Translations under genes and position numbers: made by a program
Notes under the pieces: generated by a model
Told to the model about the DNA's origin: nothing
The model's database searches: none
Seen by the model: the letters and a program-made list of their open reading frames with translations, nothing else
Source of the DNA: Agathobacter rectalis ATCC 33656
Lineage (GTDB): Bacteria; Bacillota; Clostridia; Lachnospirales; Lachnospiraceae
Direction: 5' to 3'
NCBI RefSeq assembly: GCF_000020605.1
Contig: NC_012781.1
Location: forward strand, 2,667,501-2,731,500
Length of the DNA stretch: 64,000 nucleotides
Shown: positions 55,236 to 63,118 of the stretch, one piece after another
Position numbering within the stretch: the stretch's first letter is position 1
Layout: each line of letters starts with the position of its first letter

Positions 55236-55372
55236 TACTATCTACTTCCCATCTCTGCTATCTGTGCATATCTAATCTTCCATATACGTTTTCAGATTAT
55301 AATACATGCTAAGTATAATATAATGGTGTAAAACTCAAATTAATTTTCCTACAAGAATATGTAAATTTTAGA
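55236..55372 (-). repeat. Upstream flank of the paralogous copy, with the first ORF deleted
   Basis: CATTACTATCTACTTCCC and the sequence to about 55270 match 22028-22059. After that the copy skips most of the ORF found at 22033-22266 and resumes at TTTCAGATTATAATACAT, then follows 22366-22455 closely. The shared promoter-like string AAGTATAATATAAT is kept. A deletion of roughly 290 bp, probably in two steps, has removed the first gene here. Confidence 0.7.
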
Positions 55373-55382
55373 TATTTTAATA

Positions 55383-55419
55383 AAAAGCCTATTGCACTTT
55401 TTACATGCAACAGGCTTTT
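55383..55419 (-). terminator. Rho-independent terminator of aroD
   Basis: AAAAGCCTGTTGCA pairs with TGCAATAGGCTTTT around TGTAAAAAG, then TTATTAAAA on the minus strand. It ends the aroE-MFS-aroD unit. Confidence 0.87.
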
Positions 55420-55436
55420 ACTTAATGCACAATCAA

Positions 55437-56198
55437 TTACATGCTCTTATGAAGTAATCCAAGTACCGTAGACAGATCCTCTACTCCCATCTGTCCGGGT
55501 GCAGATGCTTTCTTTGCGGCACCGAATGTCATTGAAGATCCGAATACCTCACCGCAGAGACGGCTTATAACACCTGTGCCTGCCATTGACATTGTGATGA
55601 TTGGTCTGTCAGCGTAATCTGTAACCATTTCCTCTGTAGCTGAAAGAAGTGTGAGTACGTCTCGCTTATTCTGTGGCATAACTGCAATCTTAGGGATATC
55701 AGCTCCCATATCCTGCATCTTGCGAAGTCTGTAAACAATATCAGACTGTGCAGGAGTCTTGAAGAAATCATGGTTTGAAGCGATAACTCTTGCACCTGCA
55801 GCATGTACGCCGTCGATGATTTTCTTTACAATCTCATCGCCTGTAAAAATCTCTACATCTACAAAATCAACGTATCCTGTCTGTGCAGCCTTGACATTAA
55901 GCCTGGCATAAGCCTCAGGCTCGATTGCTTTCTCTCCGCCCTCTTTTGAAGTACGGAATGTCATAAGGATTGGAATATTTCCGAGAGCATCACGAAGCTC
56001 CTTTAATACCTCCTCAACCTTGTCAAACTCGAATACATTCTCGAACCAGTCAACACGCCACTCAACCATATCAACAGGGATAGAGTCAAATGTCTTTGCC
56101 TCTGCGATGATGTCGTCTTTTGTAACGCCTACGATAGGAACGATGATTTTAGGTGCGCCTGCACCGATTTCAATATCTCTAACCTTAATGGTGTTCAT
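55437..56198 (-). CDS. aroD: 3-dehydroquinate dehydratase, type I
   Basis: The enzyme interconverts 3-dehydroquinate and 3-dehydroshikimate through a Schiff base. The 253-residue product is a type I form: EWRVDWFENV near the start, the catalytic His in IASNHDFFKTP (about 143) and the Schiff-base Lys in IAVMPQNKRDVLTLLSAT (about 170), and a C-terminal GQMGVEDLSTVLGLLH. GAAAGGAAAAAATC precedes ATG. It is third in an operon behind aroE and an MFS transporter, an arrangement of catabolic rather than purely biosynthetic type. Confidence 0.96.
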   Translation of the reverse strand: MNTIKVRDIEIGAGAPKIIVPIVGVTKDDIIAEAKTFDSIPVDMVEWRVDWFENVFEFDKVEEVLKELRDALGNIPILMTFRTSKEGGEKAIEPEAYARLNVKAAQTGYVDFVDVEIFTGDEIVKKIIDGVHAAGARVIASNHDFFKTPAQSDIVYRLRKMQDMGADIPKIAVMPQNKRDVLTLLSATEEMVTDYADRPIITMSMAGTGVISRLCGEVFGSSMTFGAAKKASAPGQMGVEDLSTVLGLLHKSM

Positions 56199-56259
56199 GA
56201 TTTTTTCCTTTCTTACTTTAACTGTATGATAATTATACTCCCCAGTATAATGTAACGTA

Positions 56260-57471
56260 TTAATCCTCTTTAGACAGCTCTACCATCTTAGTATAGCGCA
56301 GGTTTACGAATAATCCAAGTACCACGCCGATTGCTGTGAGCACGATGTTCATTACCATAACCTGTGATGGCTGCATCTTTGATGCTGCTGTAAGGATTGT
56401 GTAGTTACAAAGTGATGAAGCGATCATTACAAGCGCTGTTACTGTTCCCTTGATCTTAGGGAAGAGCATGTTGCATACAGATGTTACGATCTGTAAAAGT
56501 CCGCCTGCTCCTGCCCATCCGATGATGAATGCACCTGCGATCATGAGTGGCTTTGTCTGTCCGACTAACACTACTACCATTGTTGCAAGGCAGATTACAG
56601 GGTAAACAAGGATAAATCTGACGTCCTTGATTTTTCTTGTTAAAAGTGCAGTTACGATAAGAGCTATCATGGTTCCTGCTGAGTAGTATGACTGCATAAC
56701 TGACGGATCAGCCCAGCCTACGTTCTCTTTTGCAAAGTTCTGTGCACAGTTGAGCCATAACTGGAAGGTTCCTGTACATGTAAATCCAATGATAATCATT
56801 GCGATTGACTCAACAGAAAAATGTGTGTGCTTTAAGCTTGCGATAAGTCCTTCTTTCTTTCCCTCTGCCTTTGCATCGCTATCAGGAAGCGGGAAGATCA
56901 TTACTAATACTAAAAGTACAATGTAGATGATTCCACATCCGAAGAACAGTGTGTTGTATGATGTAAGTCCTGCTGCTGTTGTAGCAACTGTCATACCAAG
57001 TACGAATGGTAAAAGCATCTGTGCGATAGCGATGAAGAATTTGATTCCCATTGTCGCAACACCCGGTGCTTTGTAGATGATTTCTGATACTGCAGGGTAA
57101 ATTCCTGTATCAAGGAATGAGTTCGCAATACCGCCAATGATAGCACAGATATAAGCAATCTGGTATCCACCATGTGTTCCTGCATTGAATGCAAGGGCAA
57201 GTCCGATCAGGTAGATAGCATAAGAGCCGCTTCCGATTGCTGTTGAGATACGGCGTCCGAGCTTATCTGATAAAGGTCCTGCAAACGGAAGTGCGATAAG
57301 ACGTCCAAGTCCCAGGGCTGCTGAAATAGCTGTAATAGCCATAACCTGCACTCCCCATGAAGCCGCGAGAGCCTCCTTGATGACTGCCTGTCCGAGGATA
57401 GAGCAGCCCACTCCGTGTATAAAGTAGTTTAAGTAAAGGATTAATGCGCTAGGTAAATATTTTTTATTCAT
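56260..57471 (-). CDS. MFS transporter in shikimate/quinate cluster
   Basis: A 403-residue permease with twelve predicted helices. The loop after helix 2 reads ALPFAGPLSDKLGRRISTAIG, the MFS signature. GGIANSFLDTGIYPAVSEIIYKAPG follows. It lies between aroE and aroD with gaps of about 60 bp on either side. The context points to uptake of shikimate, quinate or dehydro derivatives; sequence alone does not give specificity. Confidence 0.9.
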   Translation of the reverse strand: MNKKYLPSALILYLNYFIHGVGCSILGQAVIKEALAASWGVQVMAITAISAALGLGRLIALPFAGPLSDKLGRRISTAIGSGSYAIYLIGLALAFNAGTHGGYQIAYICAIIGGIANSFLDTGIYPAVSEIIYKAPGVATMGIKFFIAIAQMLLPFVLGMTVATTAAGLTSYNTLFFGCGIIYIVLLVLVMIFPLPDSDAKAEGKKEGLIASLKHTHFSVESIAMIIIGFTCTGTFQLWLNCAQNFAKENVGWADPSVMQSYYSAGTMIALIVTALLTRKIKDVRFILVYPVICLATMVVVLVGQTKPLMIAGAFIIGWAGAGGLLQIVTSVCNMLFPKIKGTVTALVMIASSLCNYTILTAASKMQPSQVMVMNIVLTAIGVVLGLFVNLRYTKMVELSKED

Positions 57472-57529
57472 CAGTGTTCTCCTTAATTTCTGTCAAAATA
57501 ATTCAATGTGATTTAATTTCTGTGTCTGA

Positions 57530-58408
57530 TTAATCATCATATCTGATGTTTAATACTTCCTTCATATGCTCGATTGGCATATCTTTTCCTGTCCAGAGCT
57601 TGAAGGCTGCTGCTCCCTGGAAAAGCATCATTCCAAGACCGTTCATTGTCTTGCAGCCCACCTCTTTTGCCATAGAACGCATCTTTGTCTCAAGTGGAGA
57701 GTAAGGTACGTCAATTACGATAAGCTCAGGACGGAAGAATGATTTGTCAGGTACTACAGACATTCCCTCGAGTGGCTTCATGCCAACACCTGTTCCGTTT
57801 ACGAAGATGTAGGAATCAGCCATCTCTTCTCTTAACTTCTCCTTGTCATCAAGGTCGTAAAGAGTAGCCTTGCAGTCTGTCTTCTCGTTGATCTTTCTAA
57901 CTGTCTCTTCAGCGTTTGCCCAGAACTTGTCATGGATATTGAAGATTGAGATTTCCTTGACACCGTCAAGTGCTGCCTGAATCTCGATAGCTGTAGCAGC
58001 TCCGCCTGCTCCTGCGATTGTCATCTTCTTTCCGATAACATCGATGTCGTTATCCTTGAGCGCCTGCATGAAGCCGATACCGTCTGTGATGTGTCCTGTG
58101 AGTACTCCGTTCTCGTTTACTATTGTATTTACAGCTCCGCAAAGCTCTGCTGCAGGTGAAAGCTTGTCTAAGTACTGTCCTACAACTGTCTTGTTTGGCA
58201 TTGATACATTAGAGCCTACAAGCTTTAATGCTCTGATTCCCTTAACCGCATCCTCGAGAGTGTTGTTATCAACCTCAAATGCCAGATAAGCGTAGTCAAG
58301 TCCAAGATATGCAAATGCCTCATTGTGCATTGCCGGTGAGCTTGAATGTCTGATTGGGTAAGCCATAAGTCCGATGAGTTCTGTGTGTCCTGTGATTCTC
58401 TCTGCCAT
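57530..58408 (-). CDS. aroE: Shikimate/quinate dehydrogenase (AroE/YdiB type)
   Basis: The enzyme oxidises shikimate (or quinate) with NAD(P). The 292-residue product has the substrate loop IRHSSSPAMHNEAF, the catalytic Lys in SNVSMPNKTVV and Asp in GHITDGIGF. The nucleotide loop is AGAGGAATAIEIQAALDG and the C-terminal motif is MNGLGMMLFQGAAAF. The form TDGIGF and the length favour a YdiB-like bifunctional enzyme. AAGGAG precedes the ATG. It heads the operon aroE-MFS-aroD and is divergent from a LysR gene. Confidence 0.94.
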   Translation of the reverse strand: MAERITGHTELIGLMAYPIRHSSSPAMHNEAFAYLGLDYAYLAFEVDNNTLEDAVKGIRALKLVGSNVSMPNKTVVGQYLDKLSPAAELCGAVNTIVNENGVLTGHITDGIGFMQALKDNDIDVIGKKMTIAGAGGAATAIEIQAALDGVKEISIFNIHDKFWANAEETVRKINEKTDCKATLYDLDDKEKLREEMADSYIFVNGTGVGMKPLEGMSVVPDKSFFRPELIVIDVPYSPLETKMRSMAKEVGCKTMNGLGMMLFQGAAAFKLWTGKDMPIEHMKEVLNIRYDD

Positions 58409-58506
58409 GATTAAATCTCCTTCATTTTTAAATGTGATAATATTGATTATTCGTATTTTACTTAGCTATGTTTTCAACGATGCCCACTTCGTTAAAAACT
58501 TAACAA

Positions 58507-58529
58507 CCTTTGATAATGATATTATAACG
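58507..58529. promoter_or_regulatory. Candidate LysR operator in the aroE/lysR divergent region
   Basis: CCTTTGATAAT at 58507-58517 continues as GATATTATAAC, so ATAAT-GAT-ATTAT is a palindrome. The same 11-mer stands in front of the enoate reductase gene at 60906-60916. A related palindrome ATAAT-ATTG-ATTAT is at 58437-58450. Confidence 0.45.
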
Positions 58530-58669
58530 CATTATTTTTGGTACTTCCAATGCTTATTTTGTTATTTTTTAATAGCATTACTGTACTAATCATGTTATAA
58601 TATGCACAAATTTAGGCTATAATATTTGTAATTCATAGACTGTATCTATTATTTTACGGAGATTTATAC

Positions 58670-59551
58670 ATGACACTCAATCAATTAAGTTATTTTTACC
58701 AAGCGGCAGTTCTGGAACACTTCAATCAGGCTGCCGAAAAAATGAATATCACAGAGCCAAGCCTCAGCCGTTCGATAGCTGCTTTAGAGGACGAGCTTGG
58801 CGTCACTTTATTTGAAAAGAGAGGCAGGAATGTAATACTGACCAAGGCCGGGGAGATTTTTTTAGAACACGTGTCTACTATTCTGGACGATGTAAAGAGA
58901 GCCGAGAGCAAAATGCACCAGATTGCAACCGACGGCGGTCACATCGATATCGCCTACGTATCACCTCTTGCAAAGGTGTTTATCCCAACTATCGTGCGCT
59001 CTTTCCTCACCGAAAAGGAAAATAAAAATATCACGTTCAATTTCTTTCAGGACATCACCTCTGTGAATATTGAGGGATTAAAAAAAGGCAGGTATGACAT
59101 AATTTTCGGTTCATACTCGCCAGATGAAAATGGTATTGATTTTGTTCCTATTATAAGGCAGGAAATAGTTGCCATACTGCCTCCCGGCCACCCACTGACA
59201 CTTAAGGATACCATGGAAGCCACTGATTTCGCTGACTATCCTGTGCTCGGCTATGCCAGACACTCAGGCCTTGGCAAGTACACCAGAAGCTTTTTCAAGA
59301 AGCATGATGTATCGCCAAACTTCATATGTGAGTCACCCGATGAGAACGGCATCGCCTCCCTCGTGGCGCAGGGCTTTGGCATTGCGCTTGTCGCAGATGT
59401 CGATGCAATTCACCGCGATGACATCTGCATACGCCACCTCGTTTCGCATGAGTCATTCTCACACACTGTATACATGGGCTACATGACAGGCAAATACCAG
59501 CTTCCGGCTATCAAGCGCTTCATAGAGTTTGTGCGGGAAAGCTGCAGCTAG
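58670..59551 (+). CDS. LysR-family transcriptional regulator 1
   Basis: The 293-residue regulator has the LysR HTH at residues 1-60 (LSYFYQAAVLEHFNQAAEKMNITEPSLSRSIAALEDELGVTLFEKRGRNVILT) and a periplasmic-binding-like effector domain. It is divergent from aroE, 261 bp away, and converges on LysR 2 with a 4-bp overlap. The position fits a shikimate- or quinate-responsive activator. TTTTACGGAG lies before the ATG. Confidence 0.93.
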   Translation: MTLNQLSYFYQAAVLEHFNQAAEKMNITEPSLSRSIAALEDELGVTLFEKRGRNVILTKAGEIFLEHVSTILDDVKRAESKMHQIATDGGHIDIAYVSPLAKVFIPTIVRSFLTEKENKNITFNFFQDITSVNIEGLKKGRYDIIFGSYSPDENGIDFVPIIRQEIVAILPPGHPLTLKDTMEATDFADYPVLGYARHSGLGKYTRSFFKKHDVSPNFICESPDENGIASLVAQGFGIALVADVDAIHRDDICIRHLVSHESFSHTVYMGYMTGKYQLPAIKRFIEFVRESCS

Positions 59552-60429
59552 GCAGTCTCCTCGATCACAAACCTGATAAATGCCTTCGCAACCGGTGATA
59601 AATATCTCTGCTTAAGCGTTGCCAGATACACCGCTCTCTCATAAGGAGGATTGTATATATCAAGCGTCTTTACAGAAAGTGACCGAAGTATTGGAATATC
59701 AGGCATCACAGCTATTCCAAAGCCCTGCGCCACGAGACCCGCCATACTCGAATCCTCCTCCATCTCGAAGGCTACCTTCGGAAACTGTCCTATCTCCTCA
59801 AACATCTGATCAATGACCGGACGCAGACCGCTGCCCTTCTCAAAATAAATCTGCGGATACTCTATTGTATCGCGCAAATCCACACTGTCCTTTATGGAAA
59901 GCGGATGGTCCATGGGCACTGCAAGCACAAGCTTCTGATTCGCGATCTTCTTAAAATCTATATCCTGTTCCCCATCCTTATAAGAAGAGAAAACTATGTC
60001 ATATTTGTCATCCTTTAGTCCATCTATAATCTCTCCGGTTGTTCCAACCGTAAAATGAAATTCTATATCATAATCCGGGTATGCATCGAGAAATTTACGC
60101 ACCAGCTTTGGCGCGAACTCACTTCCCATCGTATATATATATGCCAGATGTATAATTCCATGCCTGCTGCCATTGACCTCCTGAATGCGCTGCACACCCT
60201 CATTAAGCACCTTTAATGATTCCTCAACATACGGCAGAAACATCTTCCCATATCTGGTCAGCACGACATTTCTTCCCTTTTTCTCAAACAAACGCGTGCC
60301 AAGCTCCTGCTCCAGCTGTGAGATTGCATGGCTTAAAGACGGCTGCGTAATCGACAGCATCTGTGCCGCCCTCGTATAATGTTCTTCCTGCGCCAGTACC
60401 TTGAAGTACTGCAATTGACTCAGATTCAT
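59548..60429 (-). CDS. LysR-family transcriptional regulator 2
   Basis: The 293-residue protein starts NLSQLQYFKVLAQEEHYTRAAQMLSITQPSLSHAISQLEQELGTRLFEKKGRNVVLT, a standard LysR HTH, and carries an effector domain of equal length to LysR 1. The two proteins are related but clearly different. Its stop overlaps that of LysR 1 in the shared palindrome CTAG. It is divergent from the enoate reductase gene across palindrome D, so it may control that gene. Confidence 0.93.
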   Translation of the reverse strand: MNLSQLQYFKVLAQEEHYTRAAQMLSITQPSLSHAISQLEQELGTRLFEKKGRNVVLTRYGKMFLPYVEESLKVLNEGVQRIQEVNGSRHGIIHLAYIYTMGSEFAPKLVRKFLDAYPDYDIEFHFTVGTTGEIIDGLKDDKYDIVFSSYKDGEQDIDFKKIANQKLVLAVPMDHPLSIKDSVDLRDTIEYPQIYFEKGSGLRPVIDQMFEEIGQFPKVAFEMEEDSSMAGLVAQGFGIAVMPDIPILRSLSVKTLDIYNPPYERAVYLATLKQRYLSPVAKAFIRFVIEETA

Positions 60430-60460
60430 AGTACACCCCCTATGTATTTAATATATTTAT

Positions 60461-60735
60461 TCGCCGGAGGTCCGCTTGCCCTGCGCTGCACACCGGTGGT
60501 ATATGCTCGATTTATGACGTGTCGTGTGGGAGTTATATGCCGCCTCAAGCAAAAGTGGCGCGGAAAATACTCGTTCAAGCAACACAGCCTTTAGTATACC
60601 AATAAAGTAAAAAGCGCGTTTGATTTTTCGCGCCTAATAAACTCTGTTTGAGGCGGCATTTACTCCCACTAGACTAAGGAATTATGAGAGCATATACCAC
60701 CGGTGTGCAGCGCAGGGCAAGCGGACCTCCGGCGA
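60461..60735. repeat. Long palindromic element D (~275 bp) with perfect 48-bp terminal arms
   Basis: Arms 60461-60508 and 60688-60735 are exact reverse complements over 48 bp, beginning TCGCCGGAGGTCCGCTTGCC. Inner blocks (GTGGGAGT, ATGCCGCCTCAA, GGCGCG.AAAA) continue the palindrome to about 60575 and 60612. It lies between LysR 2 and the enoate reductase promoter. Its sequence is unlike elements A-C apart from a short ATATGCTC block shared with C. Confidence 0.88.
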
Positions 60736-60905
60736 ATGCTCACAACAAAGTCTAGAAATAATATACACCATTTGATAGACAAAAACTATAGATTTCGTAT
60801 AAAAGATGCATTGGACATTTATACATTTTTGCTGTACCTTGAATGTAACAAGAGTGCATTGCACTTTTTGATTGTTAAAAAAATCACATACTTTGTATAT
60901 CACAG

Positions 60906-60954
60906 CCTTTGATAATAAATATTGACAATCAGTTTAATGAAACAAAACTATAAT
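60906..60954 (+). promoter_or_regulatory. Candidate operator and promoter of the enoate reductase gene
   Basis: CCTTTGATAAT (60906-60916) continues as AAATATTG and runs into TTGACA (60922-60927). TATAAT follows at 60949-60954, giving an unusually long 21-bp spacer. That would make a poor promoter without an activator, compatible with LysR control. Confidence 0.4.
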
Positions 60955-61017
60955 GTAATGAGAGCAATTTACACTACCGTGTGCCCACCCGGTTAGCAGT
61001 TTAAGGAGAAAAATACT

Positions 61018-63018
61018 ATGAAAAACAAATATCCACATATTTTTGAGCCAATTACAGTACGAAGAATGACAGTAAAGAACCGTATCGTCATGACTCCAAT
61101 GGGAACTAACTACGGTGAGCAGAACGGAGAAATGAGCTTTCTCCACATCAACTACTATGAGCAGAGAGCAAAGGGCGGCACTGGTCTCATCATCGTTGAG
61201 AATGCTAGTGTTGACTCTCCGCAGGGTTCAAACGGAACAACACAGCTTCGTATTGATTTGGACAATTACATCCCAAGACTTTTCAAGCTCTGCGAGAGTG
61301 TTCACAAGCATGGTGCATGTATCGCGATACAGTTAAATCATGCCGGTGCTTCTGCAATGAGCTCACGTATCGGAATGCAGCCTGTATCAGCATCAGACGT
61401 ACCTTCAAAGGCAGGCGGAGAAATCCCAAGACCTCTCGAGAAGGATGAAATCATGCATATCGTAAAGAAATACGGTGAGGCAGCCAAGCGTGCCCAGATC
61501 TGTGGCTTCGACGCTGTTGAAATCCACGCAGGACACTCTTATCTTATCAGTCAGTTCCTTTCACCTATCACAAACAAGAGAACTGACGAGTTCGGTGGCT
61601 CTGCAGAGAACCGTGCAAGATTTGCAAAGCTGGTTATCGAGGAGGTTCGTAAGCAGGTTGGACCTTTCTTCCCTATTTTCGTCCGTATCAGTGCAGACGA
61701 GCTCATGGAGGGTGGAAACACACTTGAGGATACACTTGAGTACTTAAAGTATTTTGAGAAGGAAGTAGATGTATTCGACGTATCATGTGGTCTCAACGGA
61801 TCTATCCAGTACCAGATTGATGCAAACTACTTACCTGACGGATGGCGCTCATTCATGGCAAAGGCTGTAAAAGAGAAATACAACAAGCCATGTATCACAG
61901 TAGGAAATATCCGTGACCCACAGGTAGCCGAAGATATCCTTGCAGGAGGCGATGCTGATTTCATCGGTATGGGCCGTGGACTTATCGCTGACCCTGAGTG
62001 GGTTAATAAGGTAGAGTTCGGAAATGTGTGCGATATCAGAAAATGTATCTCATGTAACATCGGATGCGCCGGACACAGAATCGGTCTCAACCAGCCAATC
62101 CGCTGTACAGTAAACCCTGCCGTAAACAGCGGTGAGGATTACATGAAGACAAAGGTAAATAAGCCTTGCAACGTGGTTGTAATCGGTGGTGGTACTGCCG
62201 GTCTTGAGGCAGCCTGCACAGCAGCAGAGGTTGGATGTACAACCTTCCTCATTGAGAAGAAGGCAGAGCTTGGCGGACTTGCATCAGTTATCTCCAAGAT
62301 TCCTGACAAGAAGCGTCTTGCAGACTTCCCTAACTACATGATTCACCGTGCAAGCAAGCTTCACAACCTGTTTGTTTTCAAAAATACATCAGCAACAGTT
62401 GATATGGTAAAGGCCTTAAACCCTGATATCATAGTAAACGCAACAGGCTCTGTACCTACTCTCCCACCTATCACAGGTCTTCACGATCTCGTTGACAAGG
62501 ATGGCACAAATGTTGCAACAGTCCTTAAGATGATTGAGCGCATCAATGAGTATCCTGAGGATATGAAGGGACAGAAAATCGCCATCATCGGCGGTGGTGC
62601 CGTAGGTCTTGACGTGATGGAATTCTTCACAGAAAGAGGCGCAGAGGTAACAATGGTTGAGATGCTTCCAATGATTGGAAACGGACTTGACCCTGTCACA
62701 AAGTGTGACACAAACGCAAAAATGGCAAAATACGGTGTAAAACAGATGACCAACACTGCCCTGCAGGAGGTTAAGAATGACCGTTTCATCGTAAAGAATC
62801 CAGAGGGTGAGATTGAGGAAATCCCATTTGATTACGGATTCATCTGCCTTGGTATGAGAGCCAACACACCTGTTCTTTCAGAGATTGATGAGGCCTTCAG
62901 TAATACCAATGTTGAAATCGTAAATATCGGAGACAGCAAGCGTGCCCGCAGAATCATTGAGGGTACAGAGGAAGGTAGAAATATCTTAAACGTGCTTGCC
63001 CGTCACGATTATTTATAA
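61018..63018 (+). CDS. Enoate reductase-type NADH:flavin oxidoreductase (OYE + 4Fe-4S + FAD)
   Basis: The 666-residue enzyme has an N-terminal old-yellow-enzyme TIM barrel (FEPITVRRMTVKNRIVMTPMGTN; HAGHSYLISQFLSP). A 4Fe-4S cluster motif follows near residue 340-362 (CISCNIGCAGHR...RCTVNP). Then come FAD and NAD domains (VVVIGGGTAGLEAACTAAEVG; IAIIGGGAVGLDVMEFFTERG). This is the layout of 2,4-dienoyl-CoA reductase and of enoate reductases. Context beside aroE-aroD suggests reduction of an unsaturated cyclic acid derived from shikimate or quinate. AAGGAG lies 9 nt before ATG. A group II intron sits 29 bp after the stop. Confidence 0.92.
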   Translation: MKNKYPHIFEPITVRRMTVKNRIVMTPMGTNYGEQNGEMSFLHINYYEQRAKGGTGLIIVENASVDSPQGSNGTTQLRIDLDNYIPRLFKLCESVHKHGACIAIQLNHAGASAMSSRIGMQPVSASDVPSKAGGEIPRPLEKDEIMHIVKKYGEAAKRAQICGFDAVEIHAGHSYLISQFLSPITNKRTDEFGGSAENRARFAKLVIEEVRKQVGPFFPIFVRISADELMEGGNTLEDTLEYLKYFEKEVDVFDVSCGLNGSIQYQIDANYLPDGWRSFMAKAVKEKYNKPCITVGNIRDPQVAEDILAGGDADFIGMGRGLIADPEWVNKVEFGNVCDIRKCISCNIGCAGHRIGLNQPIRCTVNPAVNSGEDYMKTKVNKPCNVVVIGGGTAGLEAACTAAEVGCTTFLIEKKAELGGLASVISKIPDKKRLADFPNYMIHRASKLHNLFVFKNTSATVDMVKALNPDIIVNATGSVPTLPPITGLHDLVDKDGTNVATVLKMIERINEYPEDMKGQKIAIIGGGAVGLDVMEFFTERGAEVTMVEMLPMIGNGLDPVTKCDTNAKMAKYGVKQMTNTALQEVKNDRFIVKNPEGEIEEIPFDYGFICLGMRANTPVLSEIDEAFSNTNVEIVNIGDSKRARRIIEGTEEGRNILNVLARHDYL

Positions 63019-63047
63019 ATTCTCCTTTAAAATAATAAACCTATAAA

Positions 63048-63117
63048 ATCGAGTAGGAGGCGGTGACTAACCGCCGTCCTCTCACAGCACCGTACGTACC
63101 GTTCGGTATACGGCGCT
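63048..63117 (-). ncRNA. Group II intron domains V and VI
   Basis: Domain V spans about 63086-63117: on the minus strand AGCGCCGTATAC and GTACGTACGGTGCT pair around CGAACG. Domain VI is GGACGGCGG-TTAGTCA-CCGCCTCC, after which CTACTCGAT closes the intron. The bulged A seven nt from the end is the likely branch point. Confidence 0.8.
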
Positions 63118-63118
63118 T

